From Prevotella sp. (lineage in GTDB: Bacteria > Bacteroidota > Bacteroidia > Bacteroidales > Bacteroidaceae), in the NCBI GenBank assembly GCA_017477435.1, contig JAFUVV010000021.1, forward strand, positions 1-37,287: 37,287 nt of DNA. The letters are read 5' to 3'. How positions within the stretch are numbered: position 1 is the stretch's first letter; every line of letters begins with the position of its first letter. The position numbers and the translations under genes were made by a program. Positions 15,041-24,386 of this stretch are shown in pieces. The notes under the pieces were generated by a model that did no database searches, was not told the DNA's origin, and saw nothing but the letters and a program-made list of their open reading frames with translations.

Positions 15041-17332
15041 ATGATGAAGCGTTTCCATCTTCTTCTCTTTTCAGTGTTTACGATTGCCGTTCTTAATGCC
15101 CAGCAGAAAGACCTGGCTTCGTGTGTGAATCCGTTTATCGGAGCATCGACCAACATCGACGCTGCCGGTGCCTCCCATGGCTTGGGAAAGACATTCCCCG
15201 GCGCTGCAACGCCGTTCGGGATGACGCAAGTGAGCCCCCAGACAATCACTGGAGGCGATAACGGACCAGGCTATAGCTATGAGCACACGACCATCGAAGG
15301 CTTCTCGATGACCCAGATGAGCGGCGTGGGATGGTATGGCGACCTTGGAAATATCATGGTCATGCCCACCACCGGCCCTCTCCATACTGCTGCCGGAAAA
15401 GAGGATGGCAGCGTGAAAGGGTGGCGCTCCCGCTACGACAAAGCCACCGAGACGGCCCGGGCAGGCTACTATTCGGTTGTGCTCACCGACTATGACATCC
15501 GTGTCGAGGCTACGGCATCGCCCCACTGCGGCGTACTGCGCTTCACATATCCCGAGAACAAGCTGTCGCGATTGCAGATAGACCTGGCCCGCAGAGTAGG
15601 GGGCACGGCCGTGGAGGAATATGCCGAGCTGACCGGCGAGAACACTATCGAGGGCTGGACACGTTGCACCCCCGATGGCGGTGGATGGGGCGACGGAGCA
15701 GGAAAAGCTCTCTACACCGTCTATTTCCACGCCGAGCTGAGCCGGCCCATTGCCGACTATGGCTTCTGGAGCGCCGACATCCCCGACGGACAAAGCCGGC
15801 ACAACGGCGATGTCGCAAGCCGCGAATATCAGCAGCGAGTGGCCGAGGCAAAGGTGTTGCGCGGACAGAAATCGCTGCAAGGCAAGCATATCGGATTCTT
15901 CACAGAGTTTCCGACGACGAACGGCGAACAGGTAGAGCTGAAAGTGGGAATCTCCTTTGTCGACCTCGACGGCGCCCGCCGCAACTTCGAGGCCGAGATG
16001 CCGGGCATGGACTTCGATGACGTCTGCCGTCAGACCACCGAGAAATGGAACCGCGAGCTTGGAAGGGTTGAAGTGGAAGGCGGTACCGACGACGAACGCA
16101 CTATCTTCTACACTGCCCTCTATCATACAATGATCGACCCCAGAGCCTATACCGACGTCGACGGACGCTACATCGGCGGCGACTATAAAATCCACCATAG
16201 CCAGTCGACATTCACAAAACGCACCATCTTCAGCGGCTGGGACGTCTTCCGCAGCCAGTTCCCGCTACTCACGATCATCAATCCCACCGTCGTCAACGAC
16301 ATGCTCGCCTCACTCATCACCATGGCCGATGAGAGCCGACGCGAGTACTTCGAGCGATGGGAATTCCTCAATAGCTACACCGGATGCATGCTCGGAAACC
16401 CCGCACTGTCGGTACTCGCCGATGCATATGCTAAAGGAATACGAGGCTACGACATCGAGAAAGCATATCAATACGCCAAGAACTCATCGGCTAAGTTTGG
16501 CAACGACGAGAAAGGATACACCCCCGGAAGAACCGGAGTGTCGCACACTCTCGAATACGCCTATACCGACTGGTGCATTGCTCAGCTTGCCAAAGCGTTA
16601 GGAAAGAAATCAGAAGAAAAACTTTATCTTCGGAAGAGCCAAGCATGGCGCAACGTCTTCGACTCTGAGAAGCACTGGTTCCGCCCGCGCAACGACGACG
16701 GCACGTGGATGGAATGGCCCGAGCACGGACGCCTCACGGAGTGGTATGGAGCAATGGAGAGCAACGCCTTCCAGCAGGGATGGTTCGTCCCTCACGACGT
16801 GAAAGGCATGACGAAGATAATGGGCGGCAGGAAAGCAGCGCTCGACGACCTCCAGTGGATGTTCCATAACACCCCAGAGGACATGATGTGGAATCAATAC
16901 TACAACCACGCCAACGAGCCAGTCCACTTCGTGCCATATCTCTTCAACCAGCTTGGAGAGCCATCGCTCACGCAGTACTGGACACGCTACATCTGCTCAC
17001 ACGCATATAAGAATAAGGTGGAAGGACTCTGCGGCAACGAAGACGTCGGACAGATGTCGGCCTGGTATGTCCTATCGGCAGCAGGCATCCATCCCGTATG
17101 CCCTGGCAACACACGCGTGGAGATTACATCGCCAGTGTTCTCGAAGTTGACATTCCACCTCCCCGGCGGCAACACCTTCCGCATCATTGCCCACGACAAT
17201 TCGCCCGAGAATGTCTACATCGGCCGTCAGACGCTCAACGGCCGCAGCTACAAGAAATGCTACATCGACCACAGCGATATCACAGCCGGCTCCACACTCG
17301 AACTATGGATGACAGATAAGCCGAAGAAATAA
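15041..17332 (+). CDS. Secreted GH92-family exo-alpha-mannosidase
   Basis: A 763-residue protein with a signal peptide ending near VLNAQ. It opens with CVNPFIGAS, the usual GH92 start, followed by the N-terminal beta-sandwich (to about residue 270). The (alpha/alpha)6 catalytic part follows. YYNHANEPVHFVPYLF carries the candidate acid Glu626, and GNEDVGQMSAWYV is the calcium/base region. GH92 enzymes are calcium-dependent inverting alpha-mannosidases that trim N-glycans and yeast mannan; the linkage specificity cannot be read here. ATG codons at 15041 and 15044 are both possible starts. C-ending codons are strongly preferred. A lipoprotein gene follows seven bases downstream. Confidence 0.9.
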   Translation: MMKRFHLLLFSVFTIAVLNAQQKDLASCVNPFIGASTNIDAAGASHGLGKTFPGAATPFGMTQVSPQTITGGDNGPGYSYEHTTIEGFSMTQMSGVGWYGDLGNIMVMPTTGPLHTAAGKEDGSVKGWRSRYDKATETARAGYYSVVLTDYDIRVEATASPHCGVLRFTYPENKLSRLQIDLARRVGGTAVEEYAELTGENTIEGWTRCTPDGGGWGDGAGKALYTVYFHAELSRPIADYGFWSADIPDGQSRHNGDVASREYQQRVAEAKVLRGQKSLQGKHIGFFTEFPTTNGEQVELKVGISFVDLDGARRNFEAEMPGMDFDDVCRQTTEKWNRELGRVEVEGGTDDERTIFYTALYHTMIDPRAYTDVDGRYIGGDYKIHHSQSTFTKRTIFSGWDVFRSQFPLLTIINPTVVNDMLASLITMADESRREYFERWEFLNSYTGCMLGNPALSVLADAYAKGIRGYDIEKAYQYAKNSSAKFGNDEKGYTPGRTGVSHTLEYAYTDWCIAQLAKALGKKSEEKLYLRKSQAWRNVFDSEKHWFRPRNDDGTWMEWPEHGRLTEWYGAMESNAFQQGWFVPHDVKGMTKIMGGRKAALDDLQWMFHNTPEDMMWNQYYNHANEPVHFVPYLFNQLGEPSLTQYWTRYICSHAYKNKVEGLCGNEDVGQMSAWYVLSAAGIHPVCPGNTRVEITSPVFSKLTFHLPGGNTFRIIAHDNSPENVYIGRQTLNGRSYKKCYIDHSDITAGSTLELWMTDKPKK

Positions 17333-17339
17333 TATCGAT

Positions 17340-17924
17340 ATGAATAGAAGATTAGATTTTTTGATTATTGCATTCCTGCTCCTCGCCAGCGGAGCATGCA
17401 TCATCGGATGCAGAAAAGCTGTTGTGGAAGCAGAGCCGACAACCGAGCCCAGCACGCAAGTAAGTTGCTTGGATATCGTCGAGCGCTACATGTCCGACTC
17501 CATCGGCAGTCAATACCTCCAGGGCGAAGTATGCATCCCGTGCGTCATGCCCGTCGAGGTAGACGAGAGCGACTCGGCCGACGTGCGCGTATGGGGCGAC
17601 TTCTGGGTGTTCAACTACAACATCTCCGGCGACACACTGAAGACCGTCTCCGGCGGCGACCACCCCGGACTGTTCCATCTCGTGAAGACCGGTACGACGT
17701 ATGAAGTCACCTCCTTCGACGCCGTCATCAATGGTGCCGGCAATCTGGAGAGCGCACGGAGGATCTTCGGCGACAAGTATGAGGAATACCATTCCATCAA
17801 CAGCGACGAGACATTGCGCGAAGCCATGCGCACCGCCATTACCAGCGACTACGTCAGGAAGTACGGTCTCAACGTGAAATACTATCAGGACTACGGCTGG
17901 CCCGCCGTGAGTATAAATAACTAG
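17340..17924 (+). CDS. Lipoprotein of unknown function, GH92 operon
   Basis: A 194-residue protein whose signal contains two candidate lipidation cysteines (LLLASGAC and IIGC). The mature part includes VRVWGDFWVFNYNISGDTLKTVSGG and a C-terminal helical and aromatic segment ending in YYQDYGWPAVS. I do not recognise a family. It starts seven bases after the GH92 stop and shares that gene's C-rich codon use, so the two form one operon closed by the terminator at 18265. It is probably a periplasmic or outer-membrane lipoprotein. Confidence 0.7.
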   Translation: MNRRLDFLIIAFLLLASGACIIGCRKAVVEAEPTTEPSTQVSCLDIVERYMSDSIGSQYLQGEVCIPCVMPVEVDESDSADVRVWGDFWVFNYNISGDTLKTVSGGDHPGLFHLVKTGTTYEVTSFDAVINGAGNLESARRIFGDKYEEYHSINSDETLREAMRTAITSDYVRKYGLNVKYYQDYGWPAVSINN

Positions 17925-17959
17925 ATGACGATAACGTCAACGCCAACGGGAACGATAAC

Positions 17960-17998
17960 TCTTCACTCTACACTCTACACTCTTCACTCTACACTAAA
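17960..17998. repeat. Low-complexity CTTCACTCTACACT tract
   Basis: About five imperfect copies of CTCTACACT/CTTCACTCT in a row, directly after the GH92-operon lipoprotein gene. A similar ATTCTTCACTCTTC tract lies at 36459-36497. Confidence 0.55.
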
Positions 17999-18139
17999 AC
18001 TCTCCCCCCTGGCGGATTTAGGTAGCTCACGCGAGATACGCAGCAAGCTGACGTCCGTTCGCTGACATAGGGCTCCATTCCAATAGTCTTTTCATTCCGA
18101 CCGAGTCTTCATACAGCGGCACTGCAGCCGTCGGTCTCC

Positions 18140-18180
18140 AGTACAAAGCCCATGTACTCACAGTACAAAGCCCGTGTACT
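18140..18180. repeat. Two tandem AGTAC-N9-GTACT palindromes
   Basis: Units at 18140-18158 and 18162-18180 have the spacers AAAGCCCAT and AAAGCCCGT and again a 22-base period. They lie upstream of the GH92-operon terminator, so they would be present in the 3' end of that transcript. Confidence 0.8.
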
Positions 18181-18264
18181 TAATCGAAACACCCCCCAAA
18201 AAAGAGTTGAAGACCCCGATGGGCTAAAAAGTGGGATTGTGCAAACACGCGTGATCGTACTCCA

Positions 18265-18302
18265 CCGGCATCAGAAAAATGATGCCGGCAGTTTATTTTT
18301 TC
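18265..18302 (+). terminator. Intrinsic terminator of the GH92 operon
   Basis: A perfect 9-bp stem CCGGCATCA/TGATGCCGG with the loop GAAAAA (18265-18288), followed by the T-rich CAGTTTATTTTTTC. It ends transcription from the GH92 operon before the HTCS gene. Confidence 0.75.
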
Positions 18303-18400
18303 GATGCAGATACTTATGTACAGACGGAACTGACTCGACTGGATGTCGTCGGTGGATGGAAAAACGCGGCTGAAGATGCGGCTGTGTGAAATAAATAGAG

Positions 18401-18408
18401 TAAATTTG
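18401..18408 (+). promoter_or_regulatory. Possible -7 element for the HTCS gene
   Basis: TAAATTTG fits TAnnTTTG and lies 73 bases before the TTG start at 18481. No TTG is present at the proper -33 distance, so it is a partial match. Confidence 0.4.
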
Positions 18409-18453
18409 CAACGGGACTATAACGGAAAGGGACGGGACAGACGTCTTTTGTAA

Positions 18454-18494
18454 AAAGTTTTAAGTTTTGAGTTTTAAGTTTTGGGTTTTAAGTT
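18454..18494. repeat. Low-complexity TTTTAAG tract running into the HTCS start
   Basis: About four imperfect copies of GTTTTAAGTTTTG extend past 18481 into the first codons of the HTCS frame. It is the reverse complement of the tract at 6461-6508, with few differences. Confidence 0.6.
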
Positions 18495-21400
18495 GAAGTA
18501 TAGTATACGATACGTGTTTCTGGTGGCGTTGTTGCTGCCGGTGTGTGCCGGTTGGGGTGGTGAGTATCGCTTTTGGCACTATGATCGCAATGGCGGACTG
18601 TCGGATAATACGGTGAACGCCATACAGCAGGACTATATGGGATTCATGTGGTTTGGCACGAAGTATGGTCTCAATCGCTTCGACGGCCGGAAGTTTAAGA
18701 CGTATCACTCTGGTCTCGACGGGCGCAGCATGGGCAGTGACTATGTGAACACGCTCTATGCCGGCGACGGACGTGTATTGTGGGTGGGCACCGACAACGG
18801 GGCGTATGTGTATACTCCCGATACTGACTCGTTTGAGCGTTTCACTACCGACGCCGCCGACGGCGAGAGGATAGCTTCCAACGTGAAGCTTATCGCGGGC
18901 CACGGTACGATGGTCTTTTTCTCTACCGAGCAACAGGGGGTGTTTAGATATGATACGTCGAGCCGACGGATGGACCACTTTGTGATGGACGGATTTCCGA
19001 TAGTGACAGCTTTCGCTTTTGGGAACGACGGCCGCGCGTGGCTGGGGTTCTACGGTGGCGGACTGTTCTACAGCGACGATGGGCTGAAGACGCTGAAGCC
19101 TTATCGCAATGCTGCGGGGGAGGAACTGTTCGCCTCGATGATGGTGAACGGCATCGTGCTGTCGGACGACGGTGAGATATATGTCGGAACGGACCGTCGT
19201 GGTGTGCTGGTTCATACGATTGGCGGCACCGCGGTGCGCTCTCTCCTTGCCGGGGAGGGCAGTAAGGGGCATCATGTTCATGGTCTTGTGAGAAGTGGCA
19301 GCGAGATATGGGTGGCTACGGAGAACGGCGTGTATGTCTACGATATGCTTGAACGTGCGATGGACCACTACGGCTATGAGCCGACGAATCCCTATTCGCT
19401 GTCGGATAATCCCACGCAAAGCTTGTTCTGCGATAAGGACGGCGGCATGTGGGTGGGCACCTATTTCGGCGGTGTAAACTATGCCGTGAGGAATACGTTT
19501 GTCTTCGAGCATTTCTTTCCGAGAGTGGATATTGCCGGCTCGATACATGGTCGACGCGTGAGAGACATTGTCGAGGACCGCCGTGGCCAGATATGGGTGG
19601 GCACAGAGGATGGCGGACTCAACTGCTACGACCCTGCTACGAGACGGTTTGCACTGATAGAGTCGAGTCGCGACTATCCCAATATCCACGGCTTGTGTCT
19701 CTCTGGCGACACGCTGTGGGTGGGTGCTTTCGGCTCGGGGCTGAAGCTTATCGACACGAGGACGGGGCAGCTGATTGGCTCGTATGTGGGCGGCAAGGGC
19801 GACGGACGTCTCTACGATAATAACATCTTCATGGTGAAGAAGTTGTCGGGCGACAGGATATACGTGGGCACACTCAGCGGCCTGTTCCGCTATGAGCCGT
19901 CGAAGGACGGATTTGAAGTTGTCGACGAGTTGCCGCGCAACATTGTCTACGACATGCTTGAGGACCGTCGCGGACATCTATGGGTGGCTGTCTACGGCAT
20001 GGGGCTCTATCGTCGTAGCACGGCGAACGACAAGTGGGTGCTCTATTCGGCAAAGAACGAGCGGCACCATGTGCCGTCGGACAATATCATCGGCATCAGC
20101 GAGACGAGCGACGGCAGGATATGGATATCGACGGAAGGAGGCGGAGTGGGGTGCTACGACAGCGACGGCGACACCTTCGTGGGTGTGGATATCCCTCAGT
20201 ATAATCCCCGCAAGGTGGTGTTCGGCATCGTGGAAGACAAGCAGCGCCTGCTGTGGCTGTCGACGAGCGACGGCCTGCTGTGCTATAATCCGAAGAGTGG
20301 CGACTGCAGGGTATATACCACGAGCAATGGTCTGCTCGACAACAACTTCAACTACTGTTCGTCGCTCTACAGCTCCGACGAGAAGATATATATGGGCACA
20401 CAGCGCGGATTGGTGGAGTTTCGTCCTGGCAATCATTCCCTTTTCAGAGACAACTCGCGGATTGTGGCCACCGAACTGCTTATAAATAATGTGGTGGTGG
20501 ACAATCATGCCGAGGGCTCTCCGCTTCAGAAGAGCATCCTTGCCACCGACAAGATCAGTCTGTCGCACGACCAGAATACGTTTGCCCTGAAGGTGGGTAC
20601 GATTAGCTTCAACGAGTCATCGTCGCCGAATCTGGAGTATATGCTCGAGGGCTTCGACAGCGGTTGGCTTGACCTTCACGACGACAACTACATTAAATAT
20701 ACCAACCTGCCGGCGGGCCACTATACACTCCACGTGCGCACTCACTTGAGCGACGGTAACGTGTCGAAGTCGGCCTATGAGTTGGATATCACCATCCGCC
20801 AGCCGTTGTATTGGACGTGGTGGATGCGGATTGTCTATCTGCTCCTTGCTGCTCTCATCGGCTATGCTGCGTATAGGTACATTGTCTACCGCAGCCGGCT
20901 GCAGCGCAAGATTGCCATGGCAAAGTTTGAGCGAGAGAAGGAGCAGGAACTTTATCAGAGTAAGATAAACTTCTTCACCAACGTGGCCCACGAGATACGC
21001 ACCCCACTCACTCTCATAAAAGGTCCGCTGGAGGTGATCCTGCGGCGTAAGCACGACAAGGACGAGGAGGAAGACCTGAACATCATGGACCAGAACGTGT
21101 CGCGACTGCTCGACCTGACTAATCAGTTGCTCGACTTCCGTCGCACTGAGCGCGATGGGCTGAAACTGAACTTCGAACAGTGTAATATATCTTCACTCGT
21201 CGAGAGTATCCTCATCAGGTTCAAGCCTCTCATGCGTAACAAGAATATAGAAAGCACCTATTATCCTCCTGCCCAGCAGGTGAGTGCCTACGTAGACAAG
21301 GAGGCGCTGACGAAGATCATAAGCAATCTGCTGAACAATGCCGTGAAATACTGTGAGAAGACAGTTGTCGTCAGACTCGAGAGTGGCGACGACGACTTTA

Positions 21401-22440
21401 CGATCACTTGTGAGAACGACGGTGCAGTGGTGCCACGCGATATACGAGAAAAACTGTTCACTCCCTTCTTCCGTGGCGACACGTCGTCGTCGGGAACTGG
21501 CATCGGCCTTGCCCTGGCCCATACACTTGCCGAGCTGCATGGAGGACGGTTGGTTATGGTCGACCGCGACGATTTGAATGTTTTCCAGCTATCGTTGCCC
21601 CTCCGACAGAGTATGACGATAAACATGCCAACCGACGAAGAGGGCGACGTTGATGCTTTCGATGATCAGGACGACAACAGTCGTCATCTACCAGTGGTGC
21701 TCATTGCCGAAGACAATCAGCAGATGCTGCGCTATCAGCGACGTGTGCTGCAAGACTCCTACTATGTCCTCACCGCCTCCGATGGCAGTGAAGCTCTGAA
21801 GGTGTTGGCCGACCATGATATCGACATCATTGTCTCCGATGCCATGATGGAGCCAATGGGTGGATTCGAGTTCTGTCAGGCAGTGAAGCAAAATGTCAAC
21901 TACAGCCATATCCCCTTCATTCTCCTCACGGCTCTTACTCTCGACTCGGCCAAGGTGGAAGGAATAGAGAGCGGTGCCGACTCATATATCGAAAAGCCCT
22001 TCTCTGTGCAATATCTGCTCAGTGTGATTCAAAACCTCCTTCGCAGTCGGGAGAATATGCGTCGGCTCTATGCCACGTCGCCATTCCAGCAGCTCGACAC
22101 TTCGGCGGTGAGCCAGACAGATGAGAACTTCGTGACGAAGCTGCAGAAGGTTGTCGATGACAATCTTGCCGATAGCGATCTCGACCTCGACCGGCTGGCC
22201 GAGGAGATGGCAATGAGTCGTACAAATCTCAACCGGAAGATAAAAGGCATGTACAACCTCACTCCGAACAACTACATAAAAGTCGAACGGTTGAAGCGAG
22301 CCGCGCAGTTGATGAAGGGCGGGAATATGAAAGTGAGCGAGGTGTGCTATCTGGTGGGATTCTCATCGCCTTCTTATTTCACACAGTGCTTCCAGAAGCA
22401 GTTCGGACTGCTTCCGAAAGATTTTGTCGGTCAAGAATGA
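18481..22440 (+). CDS. Hybrid two-component system regulator (HTCS)
   Basis: A 1319-residue single-polypeptide sensor/regulator. A signal/anchor (VFLVALLLPVCAG) precedes a periplasmic double propeller of Reg_prop blades (for example DYMGFMWFGTKYGLNRFDG, RRGHLWVAVYGMGLY) to about residue 690. Then come a Y_Y_Y domain, a membrane helix (MRIVYLLLAALIGYAAY), a histidine kinase with His837 in VAHEIRTPL, and an ATPase domain (GTGIGLALAHTLAEL). A receiver domain has its phospho-acceptor at Asp1120 (IIVSDAMM), and a C-terminal AraC-type helix-turn-helix completes it. Such proteins bind glycan fragments in the periplasm and switch on nearby utilisation genes. No ATG is available: an in-frame TAA lies at 18475-18477, so TTG at 18481 or 18493 must serve. 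The stop overlaps the GH38 start. Confidence 0.92.
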   Translation: MGFKLKYSIRYVFLVALLLPVCAGWGGEYRFWHYDRNGGLSDNTVNAIQQDYMGFMWFGTKYGLNRFDGRKFKTYHSGLDGRSMGSDYVNTLYAGDGRVLWVGTDNGAYVYTPDTDSFERFTTDAADGERIASNVKLIAGHGTMVFFSTEQQGVFRYDTSSRRMDHFVMDGFPIVTAFAFGNDGRAWLGFYGGGLFYSDDGLKTLKPYRNAAGEELFASMMVNGIVLSDDGEIYVGTDRRGVLVHTIGGTAVRSLLAGEGSKGHHVHGLVRSGSEIWVATENGVYVYDMLERAMDHYGYEPTNPYSLSDNPTQSLFCDKDGGMWVGTYFGGVNYAVRNTFVFEHFFPRVDIAGSIHGRRVRDIVEDRRGQIWVGTEDGGLNCYDPATRRFALIESSRDYPNIHGLCLSGDTLWVGAFGSGLKLIDTRTGQLIGSYVGGKGDGRLYDNNIFMVKKLSGDRIYVGTLSGLFRYEPSKDGFEVVDELPRNIVYDMLEDRRGHLWVAVYGMGLYRRSTANDKWVLYSAKNERHHVPSDNIIGISETSDGRIWISTEGGGVGCYDSDGDTFVGVDIPQYNPRKVVFGIVEDKQRLLWLSTSDGLLCYNPKSGDCRVYTTSNGLLDNNFNYCSSLYSSDEKIYMGTQRGLVEFRPGNHSLFRDNSRIVATELLINNVVVDNHAEGSPLQKSILATDKISLSHDQNTFALKVGTISFNESSSPNLEYMLEGFDSGWLDLHDDNYIKYTNLPAGHYTLHVRTHLSDGNVSKSAYELDITIRQPLYWTWWMRIVYLLLAALIGYAAYRYIVYRSRLQRKIAMAKFEREKEQELYQSKINFFTNVAHEIRTPLTLIKGPLEVILRRKHDKDEEEDLNIMDQNVSRLLDLTNQLLDFRRTERDGLKLNFEQCNISSLVESILIRFKPLMRNKNIESTYYPPAQQVSAYVDKEALTKIISNLLNNAVKYCEKTVVVRLESGDDDFTITCENDGAVVPRDIREKLFTPFFRGDTSSSGTGIGLALAHTLAELHGGRLVMVDRDDLNVFQLSLPLRQSMTINMPTDEEGDVDAFDDQDDNSRHLPVVLIAEDNQQMLRYQRRVLQDSYYVLTASDGSEALKVLADHDIDIIVSDAMMEPMGGFEFCQAVKQNVNYSHIPFILLTALTLDSAKVEGIESGADSYIEKPFSVQYLLSVIQNLLRSRENMRRLYATSPFQQLDTSAVSQTDENFVTKLQKVVDDNLADSDLDLDRLAEEMAMSRTNLNRKIKGMYNLTPNNYIKVERLKRAAQLMKGGNMKVSEVCYLVGFSSPSYFTQCFQKQFGLLPKDFVGQE

Positions 22441-24299
22441 AACACTTTTTGCAAATGAACAGACTATCCATACCCATCCTCATGATACTGCTTTGCATGT
22501 TGCTCCCATCAGCGGCGCAACAAGCATATTTCGCCGATGGCTTCCACGGCGGTATCTATGGTCACTATCCAGTGAATACTTATACGCAGTTTCTTGTCGA
22601 CCAACTCCGTGAGCATCCTTCGTGGTGCATCGGCTTGGAAATAGAACCTGAGACGTGGGACACGGTGAAGGTGCGCACCCCCGAGGCCTATCGGCAGTTT
22701 AAAGCGATGGTGGAGGAGAGCGGACGTGTGGAATATACCAATCCGAGCTATGCCCAGTCGTATCTGTATCCTGTCTCTGGCGAGAGCATCATCCGCCAAT
22801 TTCAATATGGCATGCGTAAACTCCACAGCCATTTCCCTTCGATGACCTTCACCACCTACGCCACCGAAGAACCATGCTTCACAAGCTGTCTGCCGCAGAT
22901 ACTTGCACAGTTGGGATTCCGTTATGCCGTCCTTAAATGCCCAGATACGTGCTGGGGAGGATACACCGAAGCATTCGGTGGCGAGATAGTCAACTGGATA
23001 GGCCCCGACGGAACATCATTGCCCACGGTGCCTCGCTACGAATGTGAAGCATTGCAGCCGGGATCAGTGTGGCAGACGATAGCATGGAAGAACAGCAGTG
23101 AATACATTGAAGCATGTCGGCAGGCAGGGATAAAGCATCCCGTTGGCATGTGCTATCAGGATGCAGGATGGACATTCGGTCCGTGGCTGAGAAAAGACAG
23201 TACATCGAAATATATACTATGGACTGACTATATAGAGAATATTGCCGACCGTAGCAAGGCCACCGACTATCGTATGACCCAGGAAGGAGTCAGGGTGGCA
23301 CTTGTGTGGGGGTCGCAAGTGATGCAGCGCATCGGACAGCAGGTGAGGCATGCAGAGAATATGCTTCTCGACGCTGAGCGTATCGGTGCAGCCCGTTATG
23401 TTCTGACAGGAGTGAGACCCGATCAGGAAGCAATCGACGAAGCATGGCGCACACTGATGCTTGCTCAGCATCACGACTCGTGGATAGTGCCCTACAACAG
23501 GCTCAATTCCCATGGCACATGGGCAGACAATATAGCCCTCTGGACAGATGCCACATGTCATAAGGCTGGTCGCATTATCGGCGCATCCTTGCCGATGAGT
23601 GGTGGTAGGACTTTCTATTTTAATACTACCGGCAAGAGTCGTCGAGAAGTCGTCACGGCTACCGACGACAGTGGACAGCTCGTTGACGTCCTTGTTGATG
23701 CACCACCGTTTGGCATCATCGAAGCAATTCCCTCTGCCGGGAAGAAGATGAAAAACTTCTCTACTGTCAAGACGAAGAACGACAAGTCTATTGTCGAGAA
23801 CAACCAATACCGGCTCATCTTCGACTTAGCCCATGGAGGAATACTCACTTCGCTCTACGACAAACGAGTGAAGCGTGAGATGGTCGACCGTAGTTCGCCC
23901 TATGGCTTTGGCGAACTGCGGGGATACTTTCCCAGAGTGAGTCGCTTTTGTTCCTCACGGGAGAGTAGGGCAGAGGTCGACGTAGTGAAGTCGACGCCTT
24001 ATGTCACGAGTATCTGCATCAGTGGCAAGGTTGCCGGAGTTGTTTTCTCACAGACGTACACCTTGAAGTACGACGACCCGCTCATCGATGTCGACCTTAT
24101 CGTCGATTGGAAAGAAAACGTTCGCGTGGGTAATCATTTCCAAAGAAGCAGGCGCAATCGTACGGTGGCATTCTACAATACGAAGTACAATCTCAACGTC
24201 ATGTTCCCTGCAGCCATTGACGATGCCCGATTGTGGAAGAATGCACCCTTCGATGTATGTGAGAGTAGGCTCGACAGCACATTCTTCGACCGATTGTAA
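22437..24299 (+). CDS. GH38-type alpha-mannosidase, 3' end lost at the IS21 junction
   Basis: The 620-residue reading frame starts at the ATG overlapping the HTCS stop, with a signal peptide ending near PSAAQ. YGHYPVNTYTQFLVDQL and the LAQHHDSWIVPYN motif match the GH38 catalytic and helical-bundle regions, where family members read QHHDA. The C-terminal beta-sandwich begins near residue 450 but is incomplete: the frame runs into the IS21 left end at 24295 and stops after two IS-encoded codons. GH38 enzymes usually have 850 or more residues, so the product has probably lost part of its C-terminal domain. The expected activity is alpha-mannoside hydrolysis, consistent with GH92 nearby. The family call is less certain than the truncation. 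Confidence 0.75.
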   Translation: MKHFLQMNRLSIPILMILLCMLLPSAAQQAYFADGFHGGIYGHYPVNTYTQFLVDQLREHPSWCIGLEIEPETWDTVKVRTPEAYRQFKAMVEESGRVEYTNPSYAQSYLYPVSGESIIRQFQYGMRKLHSHFPSMTFTTYATEEPCFTSCLPQILAQLGFRYAVLKCPDTCWGGYTEAFGGEIVNWIGPDGTSLPTVPRYECEALQPGSVWQTIAWKNSSEYIEACRQAGIKHPVGMCYQDAGWTFGPWLRKDSTSKYILWTDYIENIADRSKATDYRMTQEGVRVALVWGSQVMQRIGQQVRHAENMLLDAERIGAARYVLTGVRPDQEAIDEAWRTLMLAQHHDSWIVPYNRLNSHGTWADNIALWTDATCHKAGRIIGASLPMSGGRTFYFNTTGKSRREVVTATDDSGQLVDVLVDAPPFGIIEAIPSAGKKMKNFSTVKTKNDKSIVENNQYRLIFDLAHGGILTSLYDKRVKREMVDRSSPYGFGELRGYFPRVSRFCSSRESRAEVDVVKSTPYVTSICISGKVAGVVFSQTYTLKYDDPLIDVDLIVDWKENVRVGNHFQRSRRNRTVAFYNTKYNLNVMFPAAIDDARLWKNAPFDVCESRLDSTFFDRL

Positions 24300-24345
24300 A
24301 TGATAACGTAAAAGTATACCAGATAATAATCTAAAAGTATACCAC
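24295..24345. repeat. IS21 left terminal inverted repeat
   Basis: Begins with TGTAAATGATAACG and contains AAAAGTATACC twice (about 24310-24320 and 24333-24343). It matches the reverse complement of 26800-26851 at most positions. Confidence 0.8.
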
Positions 24346-24386
24346 TTTGGCAGTGTGCTGCAAAGGTACAAAAAGTTTGTTAAACA

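Larger units (their letters stand above)
17925..18480. other. Intergenic region: low-complexity tract, palindromes, terminator, promoter
   Basis: A 556-base gap. It holds a CTTCACTCTACACT low-complexity tract (about 17960-17998), two AGTAC-N9-GTACT units (18140-18180), a strong terminator (18265-18302), a weak promoter (18401-18408) and the beginning of a TTTTAAG tract that enters the HTCS start. I see no gene in it. Confidence 0.65.

Noticed and set aside
18152-18373. 73-codon frame between GH92 and HTCS
   Set aside because: It spans the palindromes and the terminator and has no coding character.
18460-19977. 505-codon minus-strand frame opposite the HTCS propeller
   Set aside because: Shadow of the HTCS gene; no recognisable domain and a His/Arg-rich composition.
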